Shown: positions 52,654 to 60,429 of the stretch, one piece after another
How positions within the stretch are numbered: the first letter of the stretch is position 1
Layout: each line of letters begins with the position of its first letter
Origin: Kyrpidia spormannii
Lineage (GTDB): Bacteria; Bacillota; Bacilli; Kyrpidiales; Kyrpidiaceae
Reading direction: 5' to 3'
DNA length: 64,000 nucleotides
Assembly: GCF_002804065.1 (NCBI RefSeq)
Contig: NZ_CP024955.1
Coordinates: 1,984,001 to 2,048,000, forward strand
Notes under the pieces: model-generated
Databases searched by the model: none
The model's input: the letters and a program-made list of their open reading frames with translations, nothing else
What the model was told of the DNA's origin: nothing
Made by a program: the position numbers and the translations under genes

Positions 52654-53241
52654 TCAACCTGCCTTCTTTGCCGCCAGCGCCCGGTCGATGATGATGGACG
52701 CATCGCCGGCCGTCAGATCTCCGGGCGGCAGGGGCACCTTCAAACGTTTCAGCAAAGCCAGCTGTTTGGGCGTCGCCGGCTTGAACTGCCACGGCTGGCG
52801 AAAATACTTGCTTACAACTTCTTCTTCCGATTCGCCCATGACCACGCTCCGCACCTTGGCCTTTTCCGCCGTCCACGCCTTCATCACCCGCAGGTGGGCT
52901 TCGATGCACCAACTCGCCTCAAATCGGTTCAGGCCGGAAATTTCATCCATCGGCCACCCGAACCCGACCAACGCCGAGGCTTGCCCCGGCGTTGACCGCC
53001 CATTGGGATCGTCCCGCCACCGAAGCAGGTACTCCGAGACCTAGTAGTCATACCGGTCGGCATCCTGCGGCAACTCTTCCAGCTCGTCCAGAACCGACCG
53101 CCAGTCATAATCCGGAAGCCGCTGCATCTCCACAAAGTCCATGAACAGGTCCTCGACCGCCTCCACCTGGATGCCCGGGAACACGTCTGTGATGAATTTC
53201 CGGGTCTCCGAAATCCCGTGTTCCTCTTCCAGCATCGCCTC
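52654..53241 (-). pseudogene. Phage/mobile-element gene fragment with an in-frame amber codon
   Basis: One reading frame runs from the sigK junction to a TGA at 52654-52656, interrupted only by TAG at 53041-53043. Before the [24 protein letters not shown] and an acidic helix. After it: YLLRWRDDPNGRSTPGQASALVGFGW, EEVVSKYFRQPWQFKPATPKQLALLKRLKV and LTAGDASIIIDRALAAKK. The ATPKQLALLKRL/ASxxIDxAL ending is common in C-termini of phage replication or helicase proteins (recollection). The N-terminal part is lost at the junction. Confidence 0.7.
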
Positions 53242-53494
53242 GCCCGATTGTGCCGATAGAAATCAAATCTTCGGTGTCCTCGCCGGTGTTTTCGAATTTC
53301 TTGACTATATGGGCCACAAGCCGTAAATTGTGCTCAATCAGCAGGTTGCGCGCCCGTTCGTCTCCCTCGGCCATCTGTTTTAGGTATTGTTCTTCTTCAG
53401 ACAGTGGATGGGGAAACGCACTATTCTTGATATAGGAGACAAACAGGGCAATCTCCCGCACCAACAGGGCCAACAGCGCCGTCAAGCCGGCCAC
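53242..53494 (-). pseudogene. Truncated sigK (5' fragment)
   Basis: Starts with the same GTG and ribosome binding site as intact sigK and encodes the pro-sequence and part of region 2 up to IGTIG. It then reads into unrelated DNA in a different frame and stops at 53105. It lacks the rest of region 2 and all of region 4, so it cannot be a working sigma factor. If expressed it would make the pro-domain and first helix only. Confidence 0.88.
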
Positions 53495-53574
53495 TGGACC
53501 ACCTCCCGTCCCCTGGGAACCTGGCGCGAAAAGGCTCCGGTTTATGTATATGCGGGGCGGGCAGGGGGGTGACC
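53242..53574 (-). repeat. Direct repeat copy B: sigK leader and 5' fragment
   Basis: 333-base near-copy of 51112-51450, same orientation, about 98% identical, with a 6-base in-frame deletion in the Glu run. The sequence diverges abruptly at both ends: at 53242 into the phage-like gene and at 53574 into unrelated upstream DNA. Confidence 0.93.
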
Positions 53575-53777
53575 CTGTCCGGCCCCGTACCTGAAAGAGG
53601 CAACTGAGATGACTTCGAAAAATGATCCCGACCAAAGAAACGTCGAGGTGATCCAAAGGCGCATGACCTTCATGGTGGAACCAGATGCTCAGGCCTCGGA
53701 CGCATCGAGCTCAAGATACCGCGTTTGCCCGTGGAATACCACGAGAGGTTCTCGTTTGCGGATGTAGCGTGGGCATG
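53575..53777. other. Non-coding stretch between the sigK fragment and the catabolic operon
   Basis: About 200 bases; I see no gene with a ribosome binding site or family features. It separates the sigK-related DNA from the terminator of the meta-cleavage operon. Confidence 0.4.
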
Positions 53778-53800
53778 AAAAAAGGGGGATTCCCCCCTTG
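53778..53800 (-). terminator. Intrinsic terminator of the meta-cleavage operon
   Basis: On the minus strand AAGGGGG-GAAT-CCCCCTT followed by TTTT. It lies about 55 bases after the tautomerase stop and ends the long catabolic transcript. Confidence 0.8.
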
Positions 53801-53852
53801 TGCACCTAAATACCAAGATACACAGTCCCGTTGCGGTATTTTCCCAGCAGAT

Positions 53853-54053
53853 TCAAGAATTGGACAAGCGCCGTTCTTTCATCGTAACTCCACCCACGGC
53901 CCAGTGCTCTTCCGCAATTTCATAAATGGCGATTCGAATCGCCTCCCGGGATCCCCCCAAACTTCGATGGACGGCTTCAGTGACCTCCTCGATCAGCCGC
54001 TTTTTAATGGCCGGCGACCGACCTTCCAGTATGTGTATTTGAATCAACGGCAC
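53853..54053 (-). CDS. 4-oxalocrotonate tautomerase
   Basis: Converts the enol to the keto form of 4-oxalocrotonate. The 66-residue product has Pro as residue 2 (PLIQIHILEGRS), which becomes the catalytic N-terminal proline after Met removal. Arg residues follow in KKRLIEEVTEAVHRSLGGSREAIRIAIYEI, and the end is EHWAVGGVTMKERR. The GTG at 54051-54053 gives the correct Pro start and has AAAGGGG eight bases upstream. Last gene of the operon. Confidence 0.9.
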   Translation of the reverse strand: MPLIQIHILEGRSPAIKKRLIEEVTEAVHRSLGGSREAIRIAIYEIAEEHWAVGGVTMKERRLSNS

Positions 54054-54130
54054 ATTCTCAACCCCTTTCGCAGTCCCGACCCTTGCCTCCCCCTTCCGGC
54101 CATCGACCGGGAAGGGCAAGATGCGGCATT

Positions 54131-54901
54131 TCAGTCTACGGCAAGTTCAATGATTCCCATCCCGTCAAAGATGACTTGTATCCAATCTCCCGCCTTCACC
54201 GGCACGGCCTCGGTGATACCCCCGGTCAACACCACCGCTCCGGCTTCAATGATTTTCCCGACGCGGGACAGCATCTGCGCCAACAGAATCACCGACCGCA
54301 CCGGGTGGCCCAGTACCGCCGCCCCCGCTCCGGTCACCACGGCCTCTCCATTCTTGCGCACCGTGACCCCCACCTCGTCGAGGCGAATCCCGTACGGGAG
54401 GTACACTTGCTCACCCACGTAGAATTTTGCCGAGGACGCATTGTCGGCCACTCCGTCCTCCAAAGTAAACGAAAAATTTTCGTATCGGCTGTCGATCACT
54501 TCCAAAGCCGGCATGACGCACTCTGTAGCGGCCCACACATCCCGGGCCGTCACATGCGGTCCTCCCAAGTCGTGCTTGAGAATAAAGGCAAATTCAGGTT
54601 CTACCCGTGGATGAATCAGGCCGGCAAGGGACAGACGCGGCTTTCTCAATTCCATGGACGCCATCAGCCGTCCGTAAACCGGTTCATCGACTCCCACCGA
54701 AATCTGTTTCGCCCGGCTGGTCAACCCCATCTTCCACCCGGTCGGACGATCTCCCCGGGCCTCCGCCGCTTCCACACAGAGCGCCTGAATGCGATACGCA
54801 TCCTCCACCGTTAGGTCAGGATATTCCGCGGTCAGCTTTTTCATCGGACGTCCCGACAACTGATGTTCCATCACCCGCCTGGCCAATTGCGATAAATCCA
54901 C
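54131..54901 (-). CDS. 4-oxalocrotonate decarboxylase
   Basis: Decarboxylates 2-oxo-3-hexenedioate to 2-hydroxypenta-2,4-dienoate. 256 residues of the hydratase/decarboxylase fold: GWKMGLTSRAKQISVGVDEPVYGRLMAS, the metal-binding acidic residues in HPRVEPEFAFIL and PALEVIDSRYENF, and VADNASSAKFYVG. Paralogous to the hydratase at 56865-57662. I call it the decarboxylase by closeness to DmpH/XylI and by exclusion. GTG behind AGGGGGGACGAAGTGG. Confidence 0.83.
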   Translation of the reverse strand: MDLSQLARRVMEHQLSGRPMKKLTAEYPDLTVEDAYRIQALCVEAAEARGDRPTGWKMGLTSRAKQISVGVDEPVYGRLMASMELRKPRLSLAGLIHPRVEPEFAFILKHDLGGPHVTARDVWAATECVMPALEVIDSRYENFSFTLEDGVADNASSAKFYVGEQVYLPYGIRLDEVGVTVRKNGEAVVTGAGAAVLGHPVRSVILLAQMLSRVGKIIEAGAVVLTGGITEAVPVKAGDWIQVIFDGMGIIELAVD

Positions 54902-54915
54902 CCACTTCGTCCCCC

Positions 54916-55971
54916 CTACATCCGACTTTCTTGCAATCCTCCGGCTCCCACCGTTGGGGTCGCACGTTTTGCCAATTCCGCCGCCACATCCACAATCATA
55001 TCTTCCTGACCGCCCACAACCTTCCGTTTCCCCAGTTCCACCAGAATATCCCTAGCATCCACATTGAACTCTTCCGCAGCCTTAAACGCGTGCAACAAGA
55101 AGCTGGAATACACACCCGCGTAGCCCATGGTGATGCTGGCCCGATCCGTTTGCACGGGACGGATCATCCGCGGACGGACAATATCTTCCGCCGCATCCAT
55201 GGCCACATAAAGATTGATTCCGGTCTCGATTCCGGCTTTCTCCGCGACGGCCGCCAGCAACTCCAACGGCGTATTCCCCGCCCCGGCTCCCAGCCCGGCC
55301 AGGCTGGCGTCGATCCTCGTCGCGCCCGCCTCCACCGCGGCCAGGGAGTTGGCCACCGATACTCCCAAATTATTGTGGGCATGGAATCCGACTTCCACAT
55401 CCGCATCCAGAGCTTCCCGCAAGGCCGACACTTTTTCGCGCACCTCATCCATGAGCATGGCCCCGGCCGAGTCGACCACATAGACCGTTTGAGCGCCGTA
55501 CGAAGCCATTTTTTTGGCTTCCTCGACCAAAACGGACGCGGCGACGCTGTGGGCCATCATCAAGAAACCGACCGTTTCCAATCCCAGTTTTCGCGCCTCG
55601 CCAATGTGCTGCTCCGACACATCCGCCTCGGTGCAGTGGGTCGCCACCCGGATGACCCGGATCCCCCAATCCACCGCCCGCTTCATATCTTCGACGGTGC
55701 CGATCCCCGGCACGAGCAATGCCGCGACCTTGCTCCGCCGGACCGCCCCGCACACCGCCCGCAGGTAGTCCTCTTCGGTTTCCTTCGAAAATCCATACTG
55801 GATCGAACTGCCTCCCAAACCATCACCATGGCTCGCTTCAATGATCGTCACCCCCGTGTGATCCAAAGCTTCGGCAATGACCCGCGCGTCCTCCACACTG
55901 AACTGGTGGCGCACCGCATGCATACCGTCCCGGAGCGACACATCGGTGACCCGGATCTTTTGTTTCTCCAC
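54916..55971 (-). CDS. 4-hydroxy-2-oxovalerate aldolase
   Basis: Splits 4-hydroxy-2-oxovalerate into pyruvate and acetaldehyde. 351 residues of the HMGL-like TIM barrel: VTDVSLRDGMHAVRHQF (catalytic Arg, metal Asp), EASHGDGLGGSSIQYGF, VYVVDSAGAM, VGFHAHNNLGVSVANSLAAVEAGATRIDASLAGLG with the metal His pair, and the C-terminal communication domain. GTG behind AAGGGGGACGAAAG. It forms a channelling complex with the acetaldehyde dehydrogenase encoded next to it (family knowledge). Confidence 0.93.
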   Translation of the reverse strand: MEKQKIRVTDVSLRDGMHAVRHQFSVEDARVIAEALDHTGVTIIEASHGDGLGGSSIQYGFSKETEEDYLRAVCGAVRRSKVAALLVPGIGTVEDMKRAVDWGIRVIRVATHCTEADVSEQHIGEARKLGLETVGFLMMAHSVAASVLVEEAKKMASYGAQTVYVVDSAGAMLMDEVREKVSALREALDADVEVGFHAHNNLGVSVANSLAAVEAGATRIDASLAGLGAGAGNTPLELLAAVAEKAGIETGINLYVAMDAAEDIVRPRMIRPVQTDRASITMGYAGVYSSFLLHAFKAAEEFNVDARDILVELGKRKVVGGQEDMIVDVAAELAKRATPTVGAGGLQESRM

Positions 55972-55983
55972 CTTTCGTCCCCC

Positions 55984-56868
55984 TTACCGTTGCACCATTG
56001 ATCGGTTTTTTGCAAACTCTTCGCCCACCTTGGTGGCGGCCGCCGTCATGATGTCGAGGTTTCCGGCATACACCGGCAGAAAATCACCCAATCCTTCCAC
56101 CTCGATCGAGATGCTGACCACACGGTCGCGGTAAATCGGCTCCCGGTTCAACCGATACCCAGGAACAAAGGTCTGGACATGTGCCACCATTTCCCGGATG
56201 GACCGGTCGATGGCTTCGTGGATGTGGCTTCCCGTCTCATCAATCAGGCAAGAGACCGTGTCGCGCATCAGAATCGGCGGCTCCGCCGGGTTCAGAATGA
56301 CAATGGCTTTCCCTTTACGGGCTTGCCCGATCACCTCTAACGCTCTCGCCGTCGTCTGGGTAAACTCGTCAATGTTCTGCCGCGTTCCCGGACCGGCGCT
56401 CTTGCTGGCCACCGTGGCCACGATTTCCGCATAAGACACCCCGACCACACGACTCACGGCTCGGACCATCGGAACCGTGGCCTGACCGCCGCAGGTGACC
56501 ATGTTCACGTTCGGGGCATCCAGGTGTTCCCCCAGGTTCACAGCCGCGATCACATACGGTCCCACGGCGGCCGGAGTCAGATCAATCGTCTGGATTTGTG
56601 CTTCCCGCAACCACTTCGAATGTCTGACATGAGCTTTTGCGCTGGTGGCATCAAACACGAGATCCGGCCGCACCCCGCGCTCCAGCGCCGCTTTCAATCC
56701 GTCCGCCGACGTCTCCAGACCCAATTGATGGGCCCGCCTCAGCCCTTCCGATTCCGGGTCGATTCCGATCATCCATCGTGGTTCGATCCATTTGCTGCGC
56801 ATGAGTTTGAACATCAGGTCTGTGCCGATATTTCCCGACCCGACAATTGCAGCCGTTGCCTTTTTCAT
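55984..56868 (-). CDS. Acetaldehyde dehydrogenase (acetylating)
   Basis: Oxidises acetaldehyde with CoA to acetyl-CoA. 294 residues: NAD site [28 protein letters not shown], catalytic Cys in [14 protein letters not shown], and [17 protein letters not shown]. The ATG shares ATGA with the hydratase stop. DmpF-type partner of the aldolase. Confidence 0.93.
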   Translation of the reverse strand: MKKATAAIVGSGNIGTDLMFKLMRSKWIEPRWMIGIDPESEGLRRAHQLGLETSADGLKAALERGVRPDLVFDATSAKAHVRHSKWLREAQIQTIDLTPAAVGPYVIAAVNLGEHLDAPNVNMVTCGGQATVPMVRAVSRVVGVSYAEIVATVASKSAGPGTRQNIDEFTQTTARALEVIGQARKGKAIVILNPAEPPILMRDTVSCLIDETGSHIHEAIDRSIREMVAHVQTFVPGYRLNREPIYRDRVVSISIEVEGLGDFLPVYAGNLDIMTAAATKVGEEFAKNRSMVQR

Positions 56869-57662
56869 TCAGCAGCCTCCCGTGTCAAAACTTGTGTGTC
56901 CACGAAACCCAGTCGCCCAAAGGACGCGGTGTACCACGCTCCCGCCTTCACGGTGACCGCCGCACTGATCGCACCTGACAACACCACGTGTCCGGGCTGA
57001 AGAATCGTTCCGAATTCCGCCAATTTGTTGGCCAGCCAGGCAACCCCAATCGCCGGGTGTCCCAGCACCGCCGCACCGGTACCCGTCTGCACCATTTCGC
57101 CGTTTTCATACAGAACCATCCCCACCCGTTCCAACCCCGCGTCGGTCACCCGGGTGGGCCGGTTTCCCAAGACAAAACAGCCGGACGAAGCGTTGTCCGC
57201 CACCGTATCAGGAAGCCGAATCCGCCAGTTCTCGATGCGGCTGTCGACAATTTCGATAGCGGGCACCACATACTCTGTCGCCTGCAGCACGTCATGGAGG
57301 CCAAGACCGGGCCCCTTTAGTTCTTTTTTCAAGACAAAGGCAATCTCGGCCTCAACCCGCGGCTGCAGGAGCGGGTGCTTCACCGGCACTCCCGAGGGAT
57401 ATTGCATCGACTTCAGCAGGTGACCGTAATCCGGCTCCCTGACCCCCATCATTTCCTGCATGGGACGGCTGGTGAGGCCGATTTTGTGCCCGACGATCCC
57501 ATCTCCCGCGGCAAGCTTACGATGAATAAGCGCCAGTTGAATCTGATACGCTTCTTCAACGGTGACTCCGGGTTCCTGTTCGGTCAGCGGTGGGATCGGG
57601 GAGCGATCCTGTTCTGCCAACAGCAGCCTTTTTGCCCATTTTTCTACTCTCTCCGGGTGCAC
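56865..57662 (-). CDS. 2-hydroxypenta-2,4-dienoate hydratase (2-keto-4-pentenoate hydratase)
   Basis: Adds water to 2-hydroxypentadienoate to give 4-hydroxy-2-oxovalerate. 265 residues: [69 protein letters not shown] and [22 protein letters not shown] behind GAGGAGGACAAAAGG. It is the paralogue of the decarboxylase; the two normally form a complex. Confidence 0.88.
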   Translation of the reverse strand: MHPERVEKWAKRLLLAEQDRSPIPPLTEQEPGVTVEEAYQIQLALIHRKLAAGDGIVGHKIGLTSRPMQEMMGVREPDYGHLLKSMQYPSGVPVKHPLLQPRVEAEIAFVLKKELKGPGLGLHDVLQATEYVVPAIEIVDSRIENWRIRLPDTVADNASSGCFVLGNRPTRVTDAGLERVGMVLYENGEMVQTGTGAAVLGHPAIGVAWLANKLAEFGTILQPGHVVLSGAISAAVTVKAGAWYTASFGRLGFVDTQVLTREAAE

Positions 57663-57675
57663 CCTTTTGTCCTCC

Positions 57676-59112
57676 TCACAGCTTTACACACACATTGGTC
57701 AATTCCGTAAAGAATTCAAAACTGTGTACTCCGCCCTCCCTGCCGATCCCGCTTTGCTTCATTCCACCGAAAGGTGTTCGGAGATCCCGCAAAAACCAAG
57801 TATTGATCCAGATGACTCCCGCCTCGATCTGGGCGGCCACCCGATGGGCCCGCTTGAGATTCGTTGTCCAAATCGTCGCGGACAGCCCATAATCGGTGTC
57901 GTTCGTTTGTTCGATCACTTCTTCCTCGGAATCGAAGGGTTGAACCGTGATGACCGGCCCAAAAACTTCGTGGCGGACAATCTCACAATAGCGATCCACG
58001 TCCACGATCACAGTGGGCTCCAGGTAATACCCGCGTTTCAGATGAGCCGGCCGGCCGCCGCCAATGAGAATTCGCCCCCCGTCCGCGACGGCCCGCTCGA
58101 TAAACCCTTCCACGCGCAGGAGGTGTTCTTGGCTGATCAATGCCCCCACATCCGTCCCCGTATCCATGGGATCTCCCACGGTCAGGGAGGCGATTCGATC
58201 CGTCATGCGCCGCAGGAACTCATCATAGAGAGGACGCTCCACGTATACCCGCGACCCGCACAAACACAGTTCCCCCTGATTGGCAAAACTTGAGCGGATC
58301 GTCGTTTCCACCACATCCTCCAGGTCCGCGTCGGCGAAGATGATGTTGGGGTTTTTCCCCCCCAGTTCAAAGGACAATTTTTTGAGATTGGAAGCGGCCG
58401 CACGCATCACCGCCTTTCCCGTAGCGGTTTCCCCTGTCAGAGAAACCAAGTCCACATTCGGGTGTTCGGTCAGTGCCGATCCAGCCGCATCGGGCCCAAA
58501 TCCGTGCACCACATTGAGCACTCCGTCGGGCAATCCCGCCTCCTGACAGATCTCCGCCAATCTGGTCGCGGTCGTGGGCGTCAACTCCGCCGGCTTGATC
58601 ACACACGTGTTGCCCGCCGCCAAACATGGTGCCACTTTCCATGTCAACAAAAACAAAGGAGCATTCCAGGGAGAAATTAAGCCGGCCACCCCGACCGGCC
58701 TGCGCAACGCATAGTTGAGCGCCACATCGTCCATCTGAAACGCTTCGGTGCCGAGGCCTTTGACAAAATCCGCGAAAAACCGGAAGTTATACGCCGCTCG
58801 GGGTATATCCAGAGTCCTGGAAAGTTGAAGGGGCTTACCGGTATCCAGGGTCTCGAGCCTCGCGAGCTCCTCCGCCCTTTCCTCGATCAGATCGGCAATC
58901 CGATGCAGGATCTCCGAACGTCGGGCCACCGGCGTGCGCCCCCATTCTTTAAAAGCTCTCCGCGCGGCGGACACCGCACGGTCGATCTCATCTCTCCCTC
59001 CTTCCGCCACCTCGGCAATGACTTCCTCCGTGGCTGGATTGATGTTTTGAAATCGCCTGCCGTCTTTGGACTCGACAAACTCTCCGTCAATAAAGTGGCG
59101 TAACACTTCCAT
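57676..59112 (-). CDS. 2-hydroxymuconic semialdehyde dehydrogenase
   Basis: NAD-dependent oxidation of the ring-cleavage product to 4-oxalocrotonate. 478-residue aldehyde dehydrogenase: SPWNAPLFLLTWKVAPCLAAGN, GETATGKAVM, the Glu motif in SFELGGKNPNI, the nucleophile in FANQGELCLCGSRVYVE and EVFGPVITVQPFD. I took the ATG at 59110-59112 (GAGGG nine bases upstream); a GTG at 59104-59106 and an ATG at 59119-59121 are close alternatives. Separated from the ferredoxin gene by a strong hairpin. Confidence 0.9.
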   Translation of the reverse strand: MEVLRHFIDGEFVESKDGRRFQNINPATEEVIAEVAEGGRDEIDRAVSAARRAFKEWGRTPVARRSEILHRIADLIEERAEELARLETLDTGKPLQLSRTLDIPRAAYNFRFFADFVKGLGTEAFQMDDVALNYALRRPVGVAGLISPWNAPLFLLTWKVAPCLAAGNTCVIKPAELTPTTATRLAEICQEAGLPDGVLNVVHGFGPDAAGSALTEHPNVDLVSLTGETATGKAVMRAAASNLKKLSFELGGKNPNIIFADADLEDVVETTIRSSFANQGELCLCGSRVYVERPLYDEFLRRMTDRIASLTVGDPMDTGTDVGALISQEHLLRVEGFIERAVADGGRILIGGGRPAHLKRGYYLEPTVIVDVDRYCEIVRHEVFGPVITVQPFDSEEEVIEQTNDTDYGLSATIWTTNLKRAHRVAAQIEAGVIWINTWFLRDLRTPFGGMKQSGIGREGGVHSFEFFTELTNVCVKL

Positions 59113-59135
59113 TCCTCTCATCCCTCGTTCTTTTT

Positions 59136-59170
59136 TTCCGTCTTCCGGGACTTTGTCCCGGAAGACGGAA
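59136..59170 (-). other. Perfect 16-bp hairpin inside the operon
   Basis: The arms TTCCGTCTTCCGGGAC (59136-59151) and its exact complement (59155-59170) flank a 3-base loop, in the 60-base gap between the ferredoxin and dehydrogenase genes. On the operon strand it is followed by an A-run, not a U-run, so it is not an intrinsic terminator. It may stabilise or process the mRNA and set different protein amounts on its two sides. Confidence 0.75.
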
Positions 59171-59172
59171 AT

Positions 59173-59457
59173 CTATTTCTCGATACGTATCATCAAATCC
59201 GACAACGGCTTGGTTCGGCACGCCAGGACATATCCGCGCTCTTTCTCTTCGGGGGTGAGCACCTTCACAGAACATTTTCCAAGTTCATATCGGCCGCTTT
59301 CGACACGCACCTTGCAGAAACCGCATCCGCCTCCGAGGCAACCGCGCTTGATCGCACGGATGCCCTGATTCAAAGCCTCGGACAATAGGTTCTCATCCTG
59401 TCGGCACGTGTACTCCGTTTGCTGATCGGACACCATCACACGATACCTGGGTTTCAT
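59173..59457 (-). CDS. [2Fe-2S] ferredoxin, XylT-like
   Basis: 94 residues. Cluster ligands appear as GCLGGGCGFCKV (C-x4-C-x2-C) with the fourth Cys in GYVLACRTKP, the plant-type ferredoxin pattern. Genes of this type beside a catechol 2,3-dioxygenase encode XylT/DmpQ proteins that re-reduce the oxidised active-site iron of the dioxygenase. ATG at 59455-59457 behind GGTTGGGGTGCGGG, 23 bases after the dioxygenase stop. Confidence 0.85.
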   Translation of the reverse strand: MKPRYRVMVSDQQTEYTCRQDENLLSEALNQGIRAIKRGCLGGGCGFCKVRVESGRYELGKCSVKVLTPEEKERGYVLACRTKPLSDLMIRIEK

Positions 59458-59480
59458 CCCGCACCCCAACCCTGTCAGGA

Positions 59481-60386
59481 TCAAGTGAACACCGTGCTGA
59501 ACCGCTCGTTGCTTTCCCCTCGGTGATAAAAAATTCCTCTGGTGAAAAACCGTTCTTCCGTCCACGTGACCGGAATAAAGTCGGGCCCGGGTGCATACCC
59601 GCCGGAGAACACCTCATTGCGGTTCCCGGACGGATCGAAGAAATAGATCGTCAAGCCCCGGGTTACCCCGTGGCGGGTTGGGCCTTCATCATGGGCGATA
59701 TTATTTCGGGCCAGCCAGTCACCGGCTCTCAAAACATCATCCCAACTGTTCAAGGCAAAGGCGAAATGGTGCAGCTTGGCGTCCGGCCCCTTGATCACCG
59801 CGATATCGTGGGTGGTGTTGGTGCGAAACAGAAATGTGGCCGTTAATTCTTCTTGCAGGATGACTTGCTCGCTCATATGAAAATCCAACACATTCATCAA
59901 AAGATCGGTGGTTCCTTTGACATCGTCGCCGGAAATCAACAGATGATCCAGATGCGGCGGGGCAATGCCCTTTAAATTCGCGGGATAAGGATCCGGGTTC
60001 AGTTTTAAACCGTTGCCAGGACGTTCAATTTCATGGTATAATTCCATGACTTGACCGGTCGGAAGGGTGAATCGAATCGCCTGCCCTTCCGCCAGTCGTT
60101 CTCCTTTCGACACCCGGCCCACGCGCACTCCGTACTCTTCCAACGCTTTCTCGAAGCGATCCAATTCTTCTTCCCTACGCACCTTGAAGCCCACGTGCAC
60201 CAGTCCGGGATGATCCGCCTCCACAAGAATCAGGCTGTGATGATCGTCCTCGTCCCAAGCTTTGAAATAAGCCCTTCCGTTCTCTTGAGCCATCAATTGC
60301 AATCCCATGACATTGCTATAATAGTCGATGCTTTGTTTGAAATCGGTGACCCGTACCTCGACTCTTCCGAGGCGCATGACACCCAT
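59481..60386 (-). CDS. Catechol 2,3-dioxygenase (extradiol, VOC superfamily)
   Basis: Opens the catechol ring next to the hydroxyls to give 2-hydroxymuconic semialdehyde. 301 residues in two VOC modules. Iron ligands: His in PPHLDHLLISGDD, His in KLHHFAFALNSW and Glu in FFDPSGNRNEVFSGG. The N-terminal module starts RLGRVEVRVTDFKQSIDYY. ATG at 60384-60386 behind AAAGGAGAGATCATT. Followed by its ferredoxin gene. Confidence 0.93.
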   Translation of the reverse strand: MGVMRLGRVEVRVTDFKQSIDYYSNVMGLQLMAQENGRAYFKAWDEDDHHSLILVEADHPGLVHVGFKVRREEELDRFEKALEEYGVRVGRVSKGERLAEGQAIRFTLPTGQVMELYHEIERPGNGLKLNPDPYPANLKGIAPPHLDHLLISGDDVKGTTDLLMNVLDFHMSEQVILQEELTATFLFRTNTTHDIAVIKGPDAKLHHFAFALNSWDDVLRAGDWLARNNIAHDEGPTRHGVTRGLTIYFFDPSGNRNEVFSGGYAPGPDFIPVTWTEERFFTRGIFYHRGESNERFSTVFT

Positions 60387-60429
60387 AATGATCTCTCCTT
60401 TCGATATGTCCACAGATTTGTTAATATCC

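Larger units (their letters stand above)
51451..53241. mobile_element. Decayed mobile-element DNA between the two sigK copies
   Basis: A 1.8-kb stretch with fragments of two insertion sequences, a phage-like gene broken by an amber codon, a small possibly spore-related gene and non-coding remains. In sigK reading direction the order is sigK 5' fragment, this DNA, intact sigK. That is what would remain of a skin-like element inserted in sigK after recombination and decay. No recombinase gene is left. Confidence 0.65.

Noticed and set aside
53105-53241. Continuation of the sigK fragment frame beyond the duplication
   Set aside because: After 53242 the frame reads Gly/Arg-rich nonsense out of phase with the phage-like gene, so it is not part of a real protein.
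59136-59170. Intrinsic terminator inside the catabolic operon
   Set aside because: On the operon strand the stem is followed by A residues, not U, and the downstream genes complete the same pathway.
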